Part shown: positions 25,064-34,515 of the stretch, piece after piece
How the letters are laid out: each line of letters begins with the position of its first letter
How positions within the stretch are numbered: the first letter of the stretch is position 1
Source: Carya illinoinensis
Taxonomy: Eukaryota; Streptophyta; Magnoliopsida; Fagales; Juglandaceae
NCBI RefSeq assembly: GCF_018687715.1
Contig: NC_056760.1
Location: 34,201,001 to 34,265,000 of the forward strand
Length of the DNA: 64,000 nt
Direction of reading: 5' to 3'
Program-made: the position numbers and the translations under genes
Notes under the pieces: model-generated
What the model was told of the DNA's origin: nothing
Databases searched by the model: none
The model's input: the letters and a program-made list of their open reading frames with translations, nothing else

Positions 25064-26092
25064 GTGAGTTGTAGGGGTGTAAAAAAAAAACCGGAAAACC
25101 GGAAAACCGGACCGGACCAAACCGGACCGGACCGGTTGTGCCGGTTTTGGGCCGGTCCGGTCCGGAACCGGTTTTTATAACTAGGAAACCGGCCGGTTCC
25201 GGTTTCACTTAACAGTGGACCGGCCCGGACCGGACCGGACCGGTACTGTTTATATATATATATATATATATTAATATTATATATAATATGTTTTATATTA
25301 TATAGACTTTTTATATAAAATAATATAAATTATAATTATATATAAGATAATGGACTTATAATTTATAAAATAAATGTTTAATCTTGAACATAAAAATTTA
25401 ATTCATCATATGCTTTTAATATATAATATTATAAATATATATTATTAATAACATTTTATTATAAGAAGTAACTAGTAAGAACTAAGAAAAAAAAAATTAC
25501 TCAAATAGTCAAATATTATTACTAAATTTTGAAATAATCACTAATAATAAATAGTCAAATATTATGACTTAATACTAAATACTAATAGTCTAATATTATA
25601 TTACTAATTTACTATTAATATTATACTTTCAAACTTTCAGTCTATGTATAAACTATAATAAACTAATACTAAAGTTTAAACTACTATACTAATTTTAGTA
25701 ACTAAATCACTACACTAAATAATCACATATAAAATAATCACTATAGTCTATTAATAATATAGTTATAATAATCACTAATATTTATAATCATACTAATAGT
25801 CTAATATAGACTTATAGACTTATAGTATTAATACTATATTGCATTGTTATATTCTTTAATTTATTATGTATAACCATGTAGTCTATTATATATATATATA
25901 GTCTATTATATTAATACAATTTAAATTGTATGACCTAATACTAAATACTAATAATCTAAAACTATATTACTATTAGTATTATACTTTAAGTCTATGTATA
26001 ATTTTATAATCATATATAAAATAATGATATAATAACACTAATACTAAATTAATATACTAATACTATCAATATAGTCTATCAGTAATATAGTT

Positions 26093-26314
26093 GAGGATAA
26101 GGAACGCTCCCCAGAAAGTTTTAGAGACTTTTTCTTTCACACTTTGTTGTTGTGGGCCTCTTCTATAATATGGAATGGAACGAGCCTAAACGATTTGTAT
26201 GCTACAATCAATAGCACGTAGTTTAGTAATTAGGCTCTTCTTCGTATATCTCTTATGTACTCGGGCTTTGCTTATTTACGTGGATCAATAAAACTTCTTT
26301 TACCTATAAAAAAA
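26093..26314 (+). mobile_element. 222-bp 5'-truncated LINE inside the hAT element
   Basis: AATATAGTT is duplicated at 26084-26092 and 26315-26323. The insert reads as the very end of a LINE ORF2 (a frame resembling the 'TLLLW...IWNGTSLNDL' C-terminus), followed by a 3' UTR and the tail TTACCTATA plus poly(A). It is the same kind of tail as in EIN2 intron 4. It is younger than the hAT insertion that contains it. Confidence 0.75.
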
Positions 26315-27370
26315 AATATAGTTATAATAAAACAAACTCACTATAACAATTAACAAATATTAATATCATTATATGGTAGTTATAATCACTATAATGAATA
26401 CTAATATTTATAATGATACTAATAGTCTAATATAGACTAAGTTATACTCATACTGATATAGTTATACTAAATCACTGATTCACCATAAGGTCCATAACTA
26501 ATACTAATATATAGCTATACTAATAGCTTACCATTAATACTATTATATTGTCTAATATATTATATAACTATAACTAATACTAATATAGTAATATATATAT
26601 ACTAATACTAATAGTCTAATATAGACTTATAGTATTAAATATTAATACTAATGGTTTATTATACATATATATATACTAATACTAATAGTCATTAATAATT
26701 ATATTCTTTAATGTATAACTATATAGTCTATATATAGACTTATATGTAGTAGTAACACTAATACTATAATAGTCTTAGTTATTATTTTATATTTAATAAT
26801 ATAATTGTTATAGTGTTTTTAATTGTTTTGTATTTATTTTATTGTACCATTTTTATTTTATTGGACCCTCTATTTTTTTACTGGGCTTATTTTGGCCATT
26901 TAAGTGTGTTTTTTCTCTATTTTGGGCCTAGCCCATTCACTGCCACTACAGCCCAGCCTGAGAAGAGATCTTAACTATACGGTGCGTTTTGTGAAAATTA
27001 GGTTTACAGAACATTTTTTTTTCCTTCTCTCCTCATACCTGCTGCCCTGCGCCGACTCCCAATCTCCTCTCTCTAGTCTCTTCTTCTTCTTCTTCCATTC
27101 TTCTTCTTGAATCTTCACTCTTCAAACTTCGGTTTCTTCCTCACAGTAACTGTCGTGCCTCACTGCCCTGGTGCATCTCGGTGGGTCTTCCACGCACAGC
27201 CCTCGTCGACGCCGTGAACCTCCCCTCACGCAGCCCCTCTCATGGACCCATGGTAATTTTTAGGATGTTTCTCTTTCATCCCATCCCTCTTTGGTCTGCA
27301 GCAATTTTTGTTAGTTTGTTACTATACTAATTTTAGTCTATTAATAAATATAGTTATAATATTCATCCCA

Positions 27371-27402
27371 TCCCTCTCTCTCTCTCTCTCTCTCTCTCTT
27401 TT
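27371..27402. repeat. (CT)n microsatellite
   Basis: About 30 bases of CT dinucleotide inside the hAT element, upstream of the 142-codon reading frame. Confidence 0.85.
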
Positions 27403-27562
27403 TAACAAAATCGGTGGCACTCTGTTTTAAACCAGACAACTCTGATCCGCATGATTTTTATAGGTCTTCTGTAGTTGTCAGGCGCCGCATAGCTATGACA
27501 CTACTTTGTTCTTGTCTCTTGTACAGAAATGCTTCACGAGAGATGATTCGTCATAATTTTCT

Positions 27563-27571
27563 CTATAAAAG
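27563..27571 (+). promoter_or_regulatory. TATA-like box of the hAT-borne ORF
   Basis: CTATAAAAG lies about 100 bases upstream of the ORF start at 27672. It is followed by a T/C-rich stretch rich in CTTC, as in many plant 5' leaders. The spacing suits a TATA box with a transcription start near 27600. This is sequence-based inference; no expression data were available. Confidence 0.5.
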
Positions 27572-27671
27572 AATTATTCAGTTCATCTTCTTTCGCATCT
27601 CATCTTCTTCACTTTTCTGAAATTAGTCTGCATTCTTACTCTACAATCTCTTTCTGCTTTCTCATTTTGCA

Positions 27672-28100
27672 ATGGCTCAGCAATCTTCTCATTACCAATA
27701 CATGAGGTATTCTGCACCTCGTTCACCAGTTGTTTCTGCTTCTTCCGTAGGTGCTATTATGCAATCAAATAATGATCTGACTAATAAGTCAGAAAATGAA
27801 CTTATCTACGAGCTTGTGAGTCTCGGTACTCGATACTCATCAGCCATTGTCGCATATTCTCAGCGACTGCAATCCAGGACTGGTGGGGTTGACCAACTCC
27901 ACGAGAAAATTTTTATCTTTCAGAGGCTTCTTATGGAATCCAACATGAAGATAGAAGCAGTAAAGCGAGAGAACAGAGATTTAAAATCTTTGCTTAACTC
28001 TTCTTTTCGAGTGGCTACTCCTTTAGATAGGAGAGGCATGCAGATTTTTGAAGAGCAAGAACGTTTAAAGATTGAGGCAAAGAGCCTCAAATTTCTGTAA
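27672..28100 (+). CDS. unrecognised 142-residue coiled-coil protein inside hAT
   Basis: The frame is open from ATG (context CAATGGCT, favourable in plants) to TAA. I do not recognise the family. Residues 1-35 are polar and rich in Ser, Tyr and Gln. Residues 40-62 look helical. Residues 75-107 and 122-142 carry heptad-like Leu/Ile spacing with many Lys/Glu (for example the stretch around 'MKIEAVKRENRDLKSLL'), suggesting a coiled coil. There is no signal peptide or membrane span. A TATA-like box lies upstream and an AATAAAATAATA polyadenylation-like motif about 15 bases after the stop. It could be a captured host or viral gene fragment, an element-encoded accessory protein, or a chance frame; the unbroken length in otherwise decayed AT-rich DNA argues against chance. 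Confidence 0.55.
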   Translation: MAQQSSHYQYMRYSAPRSPVVSASSVGAIMQSNNDLTNKSENELIYELVSLGTRYSSAIVAYSQRLQSRTGGVDQLHEKIFIFQRLLMESNMKIEAVKRENRDLKSLLNSSFRVATPLDRRGMQIFEEQERLKIEAKSLKFL

Positions 28101-28658
28101 TTTTGCATTATGATAATAAAATAATACTTCACAAATATTTATATTTGTGTTTCTATCTTCTGGTATATGTTTTATGTACTCCATTTTATTTCTTTCAGGG
28201 ATTTTCATATATATGACATGATCCAATCACTCATAGAAATATGCATTTAATCATGTATATCCAAGCACTACCACAATTAGGTGTCATGATCTCACACAAT
28301 ATAGACTAAGTTATATTTTAAATCTATGTTCTTAAGATATTTTCCAAATGTGTATTTTGCTTAGGTGTCATGATCTCACACCTTATAAAATATATATATA
28401 TATATATAGACTAACTTAACTGCTAGTTCACATATATATATATATATTTTAATTTATTTATTTGATGAATATTATTTTGGTAATAACCGTAGTATATTCT
28501 TAGTTAGTGAAAAAAGAAATCTATTGGAGTTTAACACGATCCGGCAATGTGATATATTTTTTCTTTGTTAGTTTATTTATTTGATGAACATTATTTTAGT
28601 AATTTGCTAAATTACTACTTGTACGTGCATGTGGCTTAAATAATATTAATATGTTTTT

Positions 28659-28738
28659 TAAATTGCTTGGTCTATTATTTTATAAAGTGTGTGATTGCTA
28701 AATTGCTTGGTCTATTATTTTATAAAGTATGTGATTGT
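28659..28738. repeat. 40-bp tandem duplication
   Basis: TAAATTGCTTGGTCTATTAT and its continuation to GTGATTG occur twice back to back (28659 and 28699) with only about two differences. It lies inside the hAT element. Confidence 0.85.
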
Positions 28739-29460
28739 AATCTAATATTAATGCTATTTGGACTTGTAATTTGTTGGACTTTTGGACTTGTAATTTGTTA
28801 GACTTTTTTATTTGTATTTTAGACTTTTGGTATTTGGATTTGTAATTTGTTAGACCTTTGGATTTGTAATTTAGACATTTGGAATTTGGACTTGTAATTT
28901 ATTGGACTTTTGGACTTGTAATTTTGGACTTATTTTATTTCATAGCAGATTTTTTTTTTTTTATTGTAGATTTTATTTTCTTGTAGCAGTTTTATTTAAA
29001 GGCTTATAAGCTTAGAACATATTTTTTTTACACTAGATTTCATATTTCAGTTTTTGTGTTGTAACAGTTTTTTATATAGTAGAATTTTGTTTAGATAGCA
29101 TATTAACAATTTATAAGGCAGATTTTTTGTAACAGTTTTTTTTTACATAACAGATTTTTTTTATAAAACAGATTTGTTATAGCAGATTATTTTTACATAG
29201 CAGATTTTTAAAACAGAATTTTTAAATCAGTTTTTTTTTTTTTTTAAAAAACAGAATTTTTTAATGACAAATTTATATTTTATTAAAACCGGAAAACCGG
29301 ACCAAACTGGACCGAAAACCGGTAAAACCGGAATACCGGTTTATAAGGAAAATAGGTGCGTAATCGGTTTTGAAAAATACAAAACCGGTACCTACCGGTT
29401 CGGTCCTAGATTTTGTCCAAAACCGGACCAAACCGGACCGGTTACACCCCTAGTGAGTTG

Positions 29461-30300
29461 CATTATTAATACGTATGAATTAAATTATATTTAATTATAT
29501 TTTTGTAATTATAATATGCATTTGTGATTCCGTGTATGTATATGATGGAGTCATTCCCTTCTGTAGATTGTCTTACGCAGCTATCATTATCCTCACAAAA
29601 AGGGTCTCAACATTTTACATTGATACAAATGGGGCCCCAACTATCCACATATACAAGGGAGAGATCCAACCATACATATCTGTACCACTAGCACCATAAT
29701 CACAATCGGAAAATGTCAACTTGTTCTCTAACATTGGAAATCATTTTGTTGTCATGGTTGGTATGTTTCTTTTTTACTTTATATTTATTTCATTATGAAT
29801 TCATATTTACAAGATATTAACAATATCACTAAATTCATTTATGCAGATAACAATGAGGGTAGAGTAAGAGACCATTACACTCAATTCATGACATTTGGTA
29901 TCTACAAAAAGGGGAGCCAATTGAGATGAAGCTCAATAATCTTGGTCAACCCATTAAAAAGCAAGACTTAAAGATGGCTAGGTTTGGTAGCATGATAGCA
30001 AGAGCTGATAGTTTGATTCTAATAAATTTTAAGGATTGGAGGTTGGTGCCCAAAGCCACAAAAGAGGAAACATGGGATCTTATAATAATTTAGAATTTGT
30101 AGGTACTCAATTTTCAATTTTCAATATAGACGGTAAACATGGAAAATAATTGCTTTAGCACAATCGTACAAAGATGCTCCATTTCTTACCTTAATAGTAT
30201 TTATAAGATTCATTCCATCAACATGAATCTCAATATCAAGGATTTAAGATCAATAATTAATTCAAAAAACATCAAGGATAACAAAATTCGAGTTTTGTAA
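29461..30300 (+). pseudogene. CACTA remnant, part 2 (Transposase_24-like)
   Basis: It resumes immediately after the right hAT target duplication. Bases 29915-30090 read, with little interruption, as a segment typical of the plant CACTA accessory protein family Transposase_24/PTTA ('EMKLNNLGQPIKK', 'FKDWRLVPKATKEETWDLI'). Upstream stretches are too decayed to place. In CACTA elements such a protein lies downstream of the transposase, fitting one element split by the hAT insertion. Stops prevent function. Confidence 0.6.
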
Positions 30301-30733
30301 AATTTGACATGATAGTGATTGGAAAATGTGACGTATGTATGTTGCCAAAGATCAAAAGAACAACATAATATACTAGAGTCTCATGCTGATAACGTATTTT
30401 GAAATTAAAGAGAAGTAGTAAAAGAATTGAAAGATTGTAATATTAAATTAGCTCTTCAAGAATTTAATATCATTCACTTTAAATTTCTTGTATTGTATAA
30501 ATGATTATCAATATACTATTTTTATAGATATATAAGGATGATGAAAATGACAGGGTGATACATAAAATAATAAATATTAATGATTTAAAAATTCTTAAAG
30601 TTAATACATGAATGAGTTAAAATTTTAAGAGGTAGAATCAGAATCAAATGTATGTGTACACTGCGAGTTGTTTTCCTTTTTGGAACATTTATGAAGGTAG
30701 TAAGTAAAGTCAAAAGGTATAGATATGAAACAA

Positions 30734-31917
30734 GGATAATGCTACATGTCCTGCTCAATGGTCCCGTTTTAGCTTCCCGCTTGACGTGGATACCCCACCT
30801 GGGACGCTAACTTGATTTATTTTTCTCACTTTAAGCCTGAAACAAGGCCTTACCCGTTTTACCCATTCCCTCCCTTGACTTCGTAGGCAAAAATCTCCCC
30901 TCCAGTCATTTCCTCGCACCACCCATCCCACGGAGGGCTTCATCTCCCCTGCCCCACACAACCCCTCCCTCGTAGGTCTTCATCTCCGACAACATCCATC
31001 TCCGACCTGCTCAACCTCATCTCTGAAGTCGTCTCCCACACCCTCAATCTCTGACCAGCCTCATTCAACAAAGATACAACATGTGAAAATAGTCAAACAT
31101 GAAGTTACGAGGAACAACAACAATCGGCGCAAAGAGACCCTTTCCTTCATTGACGTTCTTCATCATGGATCGCGCTATCACCGGCTTTCCAATTCGAACA
31201 TGGTTTGGTACTGACTTGGCTAACGTGGCATAATCTTCACCAGCTATTGAAATTCCCCAGCTTCCATGGAAGGAGGAGCACAAATTTCCCTTGAACCCAG
31301 TTGCAGATATTGAAGTAGCCGTCGACAAACAAACACAAACAACGGGAGATTTCTAAGGCTAAGATTTTTTTTATGGGTTTTATGTGCTAGTGAGGGAGGG
31401 GATATCATTGTGTAATCTGGAGAGCCTCTGGTTTTTATTGGATGTAATGTGAGAGAGAGGCAAAGAGACATTAGCAGCCACACGTACAGGTAGCTTGGAA
31501 TTTAGCTTCGGATTTTCTGCAACCCAAAAGTATGAATTGCATATTACTATGAATTGCATATTACTACTGAATTATGGTCCCCATTTAATTGGAAATCTGA
31601 ATCTAGAATTTTAGAGGTTCTTTATGTGAGTCCAACCCCTTTCTTGAATGATTCATCTCCAATGTCTACTGGAGGGGATGTCGTTGGAGCAGGGGAGATG
31701 AAGACCTGCGCGGGATGGGTAGTGCGGGGCAATGCAAACTGGAGGGGAGATGTTTGCCTGTGAAGTCGAGGGAGGATGGGTAAAACGATAAAACACGGAG
31801 GGCTTTGTTTCAGCTTTCAAAAAGTGAGAAAAAGAAATAAAGTTAACCTACAAGTGGATATCCACGTCAAGCGGAAAACTAAAACGGGATCATTAAGCGG
31901 GATGTGTAGCATTATCC
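30734..31917. mobile_element. Pack-MULE (Mutator-like) carrying a PGR5 fragment
   Basis: The left end is GGATAATGCTACA and the right end TGTAGCATTATCC, exact inverses. The inverted similarity extends about 240 bases inward (30734-30970 and 31669-31917) with scattered mismatches. The flanking 9-bp sequence ATGAAACAA is exactly duplicated at 30725-30733 and 31918-31926, the length diagnostic for Mutator-like elements. Total length is 1184 bp. No MURA transposase is present; instead the interior holds a captured host gene piece (31090-31328 and probably its 5' flank). This is the definition of a Pack-MULE. Confidence 0.93.
31090..31328 (-). pseudogene. captured PGR5 first-exon fragment in Pack-MULE
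   Basis: The minus-strand frame matches the N-terminal part of PROTON GRADIENT REGULATION 5, the thylakoid protein needed for ferredoxin-dependent cyclic electron flow around photosystem I. Recognisable pieces are a Ser/Thr/Ala-rich plastid transit-like start, 'GSWGISIAGEDY' and 'MMKNVNEGKGLFAPIVVV'. The homologous stretch covers about 75 residues of the roughly 130-residue family. It stops after 'PRN', where an exon boundary would be plausible, and then runs into unrelated sequence. The position of the family start Met is TTG here, so the original start codon appears lost, although the remaining frame is open. The preceding 31330-31500 may be captured PGR5 5' UTR or promoter. A real PGR5 gene should exist elsewhere. 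Confidence 0.85.
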
Positions 31918-31926
31918 ATGAAACAA

Positions 31927-32410
31927 TCATCTAGGATAAAGGGCAATTTATAACACCTGACTTACAGGACATATGCCACTCGCTCACCCTCCTTGTTGCC
32001 GTTCTGTATTAATGCCACGCGAGTGGCATTGTTTGTTTTCATAAAACTTTAGCTTCATCTTAATTATTATTATTTTTTTAAATTTTTATATAAAATAAAA
32101 TAAATAATTTAAATTTTTTAAAATTTTAATATAATTTTTTTAAAATTTTAATATAAAAATAATATATTTTAATAATATTTTATTTAACTTATCTCATCTA
32201 ATTTATAAAAATAAACAAATTGATTAGAAATATCACGTAAGCATAATAGGATATAAATAAAATGAGGACGTAGGATTACAATATTTAATTTTCTTAGGAT
32301 TTCACACATTTCCATGCCCTCGATCCATTTTCAAAGCTCTCTTAACGTACAACATCATTTGTAAACTTGTTAGCGTGTGATTCTTTAACCATATAACTAA
32401 CAAGCATAAA
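31927..32410. other. AT-rich spacer
   Basis: Contains an AT-rich repeat stretch (32050-32220) similar to that at 19030-19170. No coding signal. Confidence 0.5.
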
Positions 32411-32414
32411 GGGA

Positions 32415-32750
32415 CGTGTTTAAGGCTTTTATTGAATGTTGAGTTGAGTTTTTTATGAATAGTAATGAGTTAAGATGGTGGAGTGAGTTTTATAAAATAT
32501 ATTTAAAATAAACTTAAATGTTAAGATAAATTTTGATATATTTATAAGAAATTAAAAAAGGTTATAAATCTCACATGTAAAAAAGTGTTCGATTTAAAAA
32601 AAAGTCATGAATCTTATATGTAAATTAGTTTTGAAATGAATGATGTTTAGTTATTTAAAAATTGTGTATTTAGATATTAGCATATGTCTAACATAAAACT
32701 TAACTGGGATAAGTTGAGTTCATTCAAAGATCCAAACAAAGTCAAGTTTT
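32415..32750 (+). repeat. dispersed MITE-like repeat, family A, longest copy
   Basis: It begins near TTATTGAATGTTGAGTTGAG and ends near ATCCAAACAAAGTCAAG. Internal motifs AAATGTTAAGATAAATTTTG, CTCACATGTAAAAAAG and GTATTTAGATATTAG are shared with the copies at 12.5 and 13.9 kb. It is noncoding. Ends that hint at an inverted pair (CTTTTATTGAATG versus a CCAAAC end) are too diverged to assign a superfamily. Confidence 0.5.
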
Positions 32751-32966
32751 TTTTGTTTAGTGAAAGTAAATGATTTAAACTAGGAAAATATTCATTACAC
32801 CATTTTATATTTTATATTTATCAAATAATTTTAAGGAAATGATTAAAACAAATTATGGAATTTTATTATGGTTTATGACCGACTGAAAAGTCTGAAATGT
32901 ACGTAATATATATATCATGATTTTTATTTATTAAAGAAGAACCAAGTACTGGCATAATTGATGTTA

Positions 32967-33004
<38 letters not shown>

Positions 33005-33925
33005 TAAGAGGGTGTCATAAATTATTTCAAAATATATTATATAAATTTTGGTTTAGAATAATATTCCCTTCAAAGATAAGTATCCTTGCCGACAGAAACA
33101 TTTTTAATATATATGTATTTTTCCCAAAGTCACGTTGTTGTCAGAATTTTGTGTAAAATTTAGGTTTTACGCCCCCATGATCTCGAGAGTTTTATTAAGT
33201 ATTATCAAAATTACTATATTAATATTAATTTTTTTATATTTAAAATTTAAATTAATATTATTTTTAATAAAATTTATTTTTTAACTAATTATATTAAATT
33301 AATGTACATTTTAATATATAATTGTGCTTATAACTAAATTTTTCCGATCCTAAATAACGAACTTGTTATTCATTTAGTTTTATTATAAGCAAAACCACAC
33401 TGAATTAAGATTTATTAAATAAAAAAAAAAATCTAAAACCCTAGAAAAATTATCAACAACCGTAATACTAATTATATTTTAAGACAATCTTCAACTACAA
33501 TTTTAGCTGCCTCCCGATAAATGGTTAGAGAAATCAGAAAATGCAATTAGTCCGGCCGTCACTCAAGGTGGCGGTGGCGCTAATGGTTGTTGACTCCATG
33601 AATAGCGATCGGAAAATTCAGAGGCGCCAGAGTCTTTGTGGTCAAGTTTGACTATTTTCTAGATCGACGTGGCCAAATTTGACACTGGGAGTGGGAGAAT
33701 CGAATTTGGCTAATTCCGCATTCCAGGGCCGGATTTCCCATATCCAAGGTTTCCTTAGCATTTGAGAAAGTGCCGAATCCAATATTTCTGGCGCCGCCCT
33801 GAACAAACCACCCAAGGTGGACAATATTCAATTTTATATTTTATTTTATTTACTTTAAGTTTTATAATGTTTACTCAGGGGTGGGTGAGTTTAGTGTATT
33901 CTCACGTGTAAAAATATAAATACCA
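32751..33925. other. spacer with (ATT)n and a GC-richer island
   Basis: An (ATT)n microsatellite lies at about 32966-33002. Bases 33540-33830 form a GC-richer island with a 60-codon minus-strand frame that matches nothing I recognise; it may be a gene fragment. The remainder is AT-rich. Confidence 0.45.
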
Positions 33926-33929
33926 TCTT

Positions 33930-34135
33930 TTTATTGGCACGTGTGTAGAAAGAGCGTTCCGACTAATCCTCAACAGATTCTCAACAAGTAATTTTTCGTG
34001 AGTGCATTTTAGATAATTTAAGAAGAAAATTTTTAATCCGATAGTCAATAGAGATTATTTGTATTTTAAAAGATTTAAACCTTAGATCTAGGGAGAGCAT
34101 ATCCACAAGTCTAAGACCTTTACCACTTGAGCCAA
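33930..34135 (-). mobile_element. tRNA-derived SINE
   Basis: Read on the minus strand, the element starts CCTAGGAGTTGGCTCAAGTG: an A-box-like TGGCTCAAGTGGTAA, followed about 45 bases on by a B-box-like GGTTTAAATC, the internal RNA polymerase III promoter layout of tRNA-derived SINEs. The tRNA-unrelated body runs to about 33930, where it ends in an A-rich tail (CCAATAAAAAGATG). Target duplications were not identified, so boundaries are approximate. Confidence 0.65.
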
Positions 34136-34515
34136 CTCCTAGGATTAAAACACTAAATTTACACATTATTAGAAAGAAAACATCTATTTTTATATAAAAA
34201 ACTAATATATACAAGTTCTAAATGTACAAATCCTACACAAGTCCTTTATAACAAAAATGAATTCCACTATTAAAAATGTAAAAATTTTATTTTTTCTTGA
34301 TAGAATCCATATTTTTATAAAAGACATACAAAATTTATATATTTAAAATTTATAGCTAACAAATGATAACTTTGAGTTGGACCATCCTCTCTCTGCTCTC
34401 TCTCTGCAGAGCAGCGTAGAGGCCGTTTCCTACCCTGTGTAGGTGGTGTGGGTGGTCTTGTTTTTTTCCCCCTGGTAGGGGTACGGAGGCCGTTACGGAC
34501 TACGGCAGAAACAGA

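Larger units (their letters stand above)
25072..29452. mobile_element. hAT transposon, 4381 bp, 8-bp target duplication
   Basis: The ends are TAGGGGTGTAA (left) and TTACACCCCTA (right), an inverted pair. The host sequence GTGAGTTG is duplicated exactly at 25064-25071 and 29453-29460, as expected for hAT. Both subterminal regions (25089-25243 and 29287-29440) are packed with CCGG-containing repeats in both orientations. No hAT transposase (DUF4413 or BED type) is visible, so the element looks non-autonomous. The interior has AT-rich degenerate repeats (25250-26080 and 26315-26830), a GC-richer pyrimidine-rich block (26900-27250), an intact 142-codon ORF (27672-28100) and a degenerate GGACTTGTAATTTGT repeat (28750-28930). 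Confidence 0.9.
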
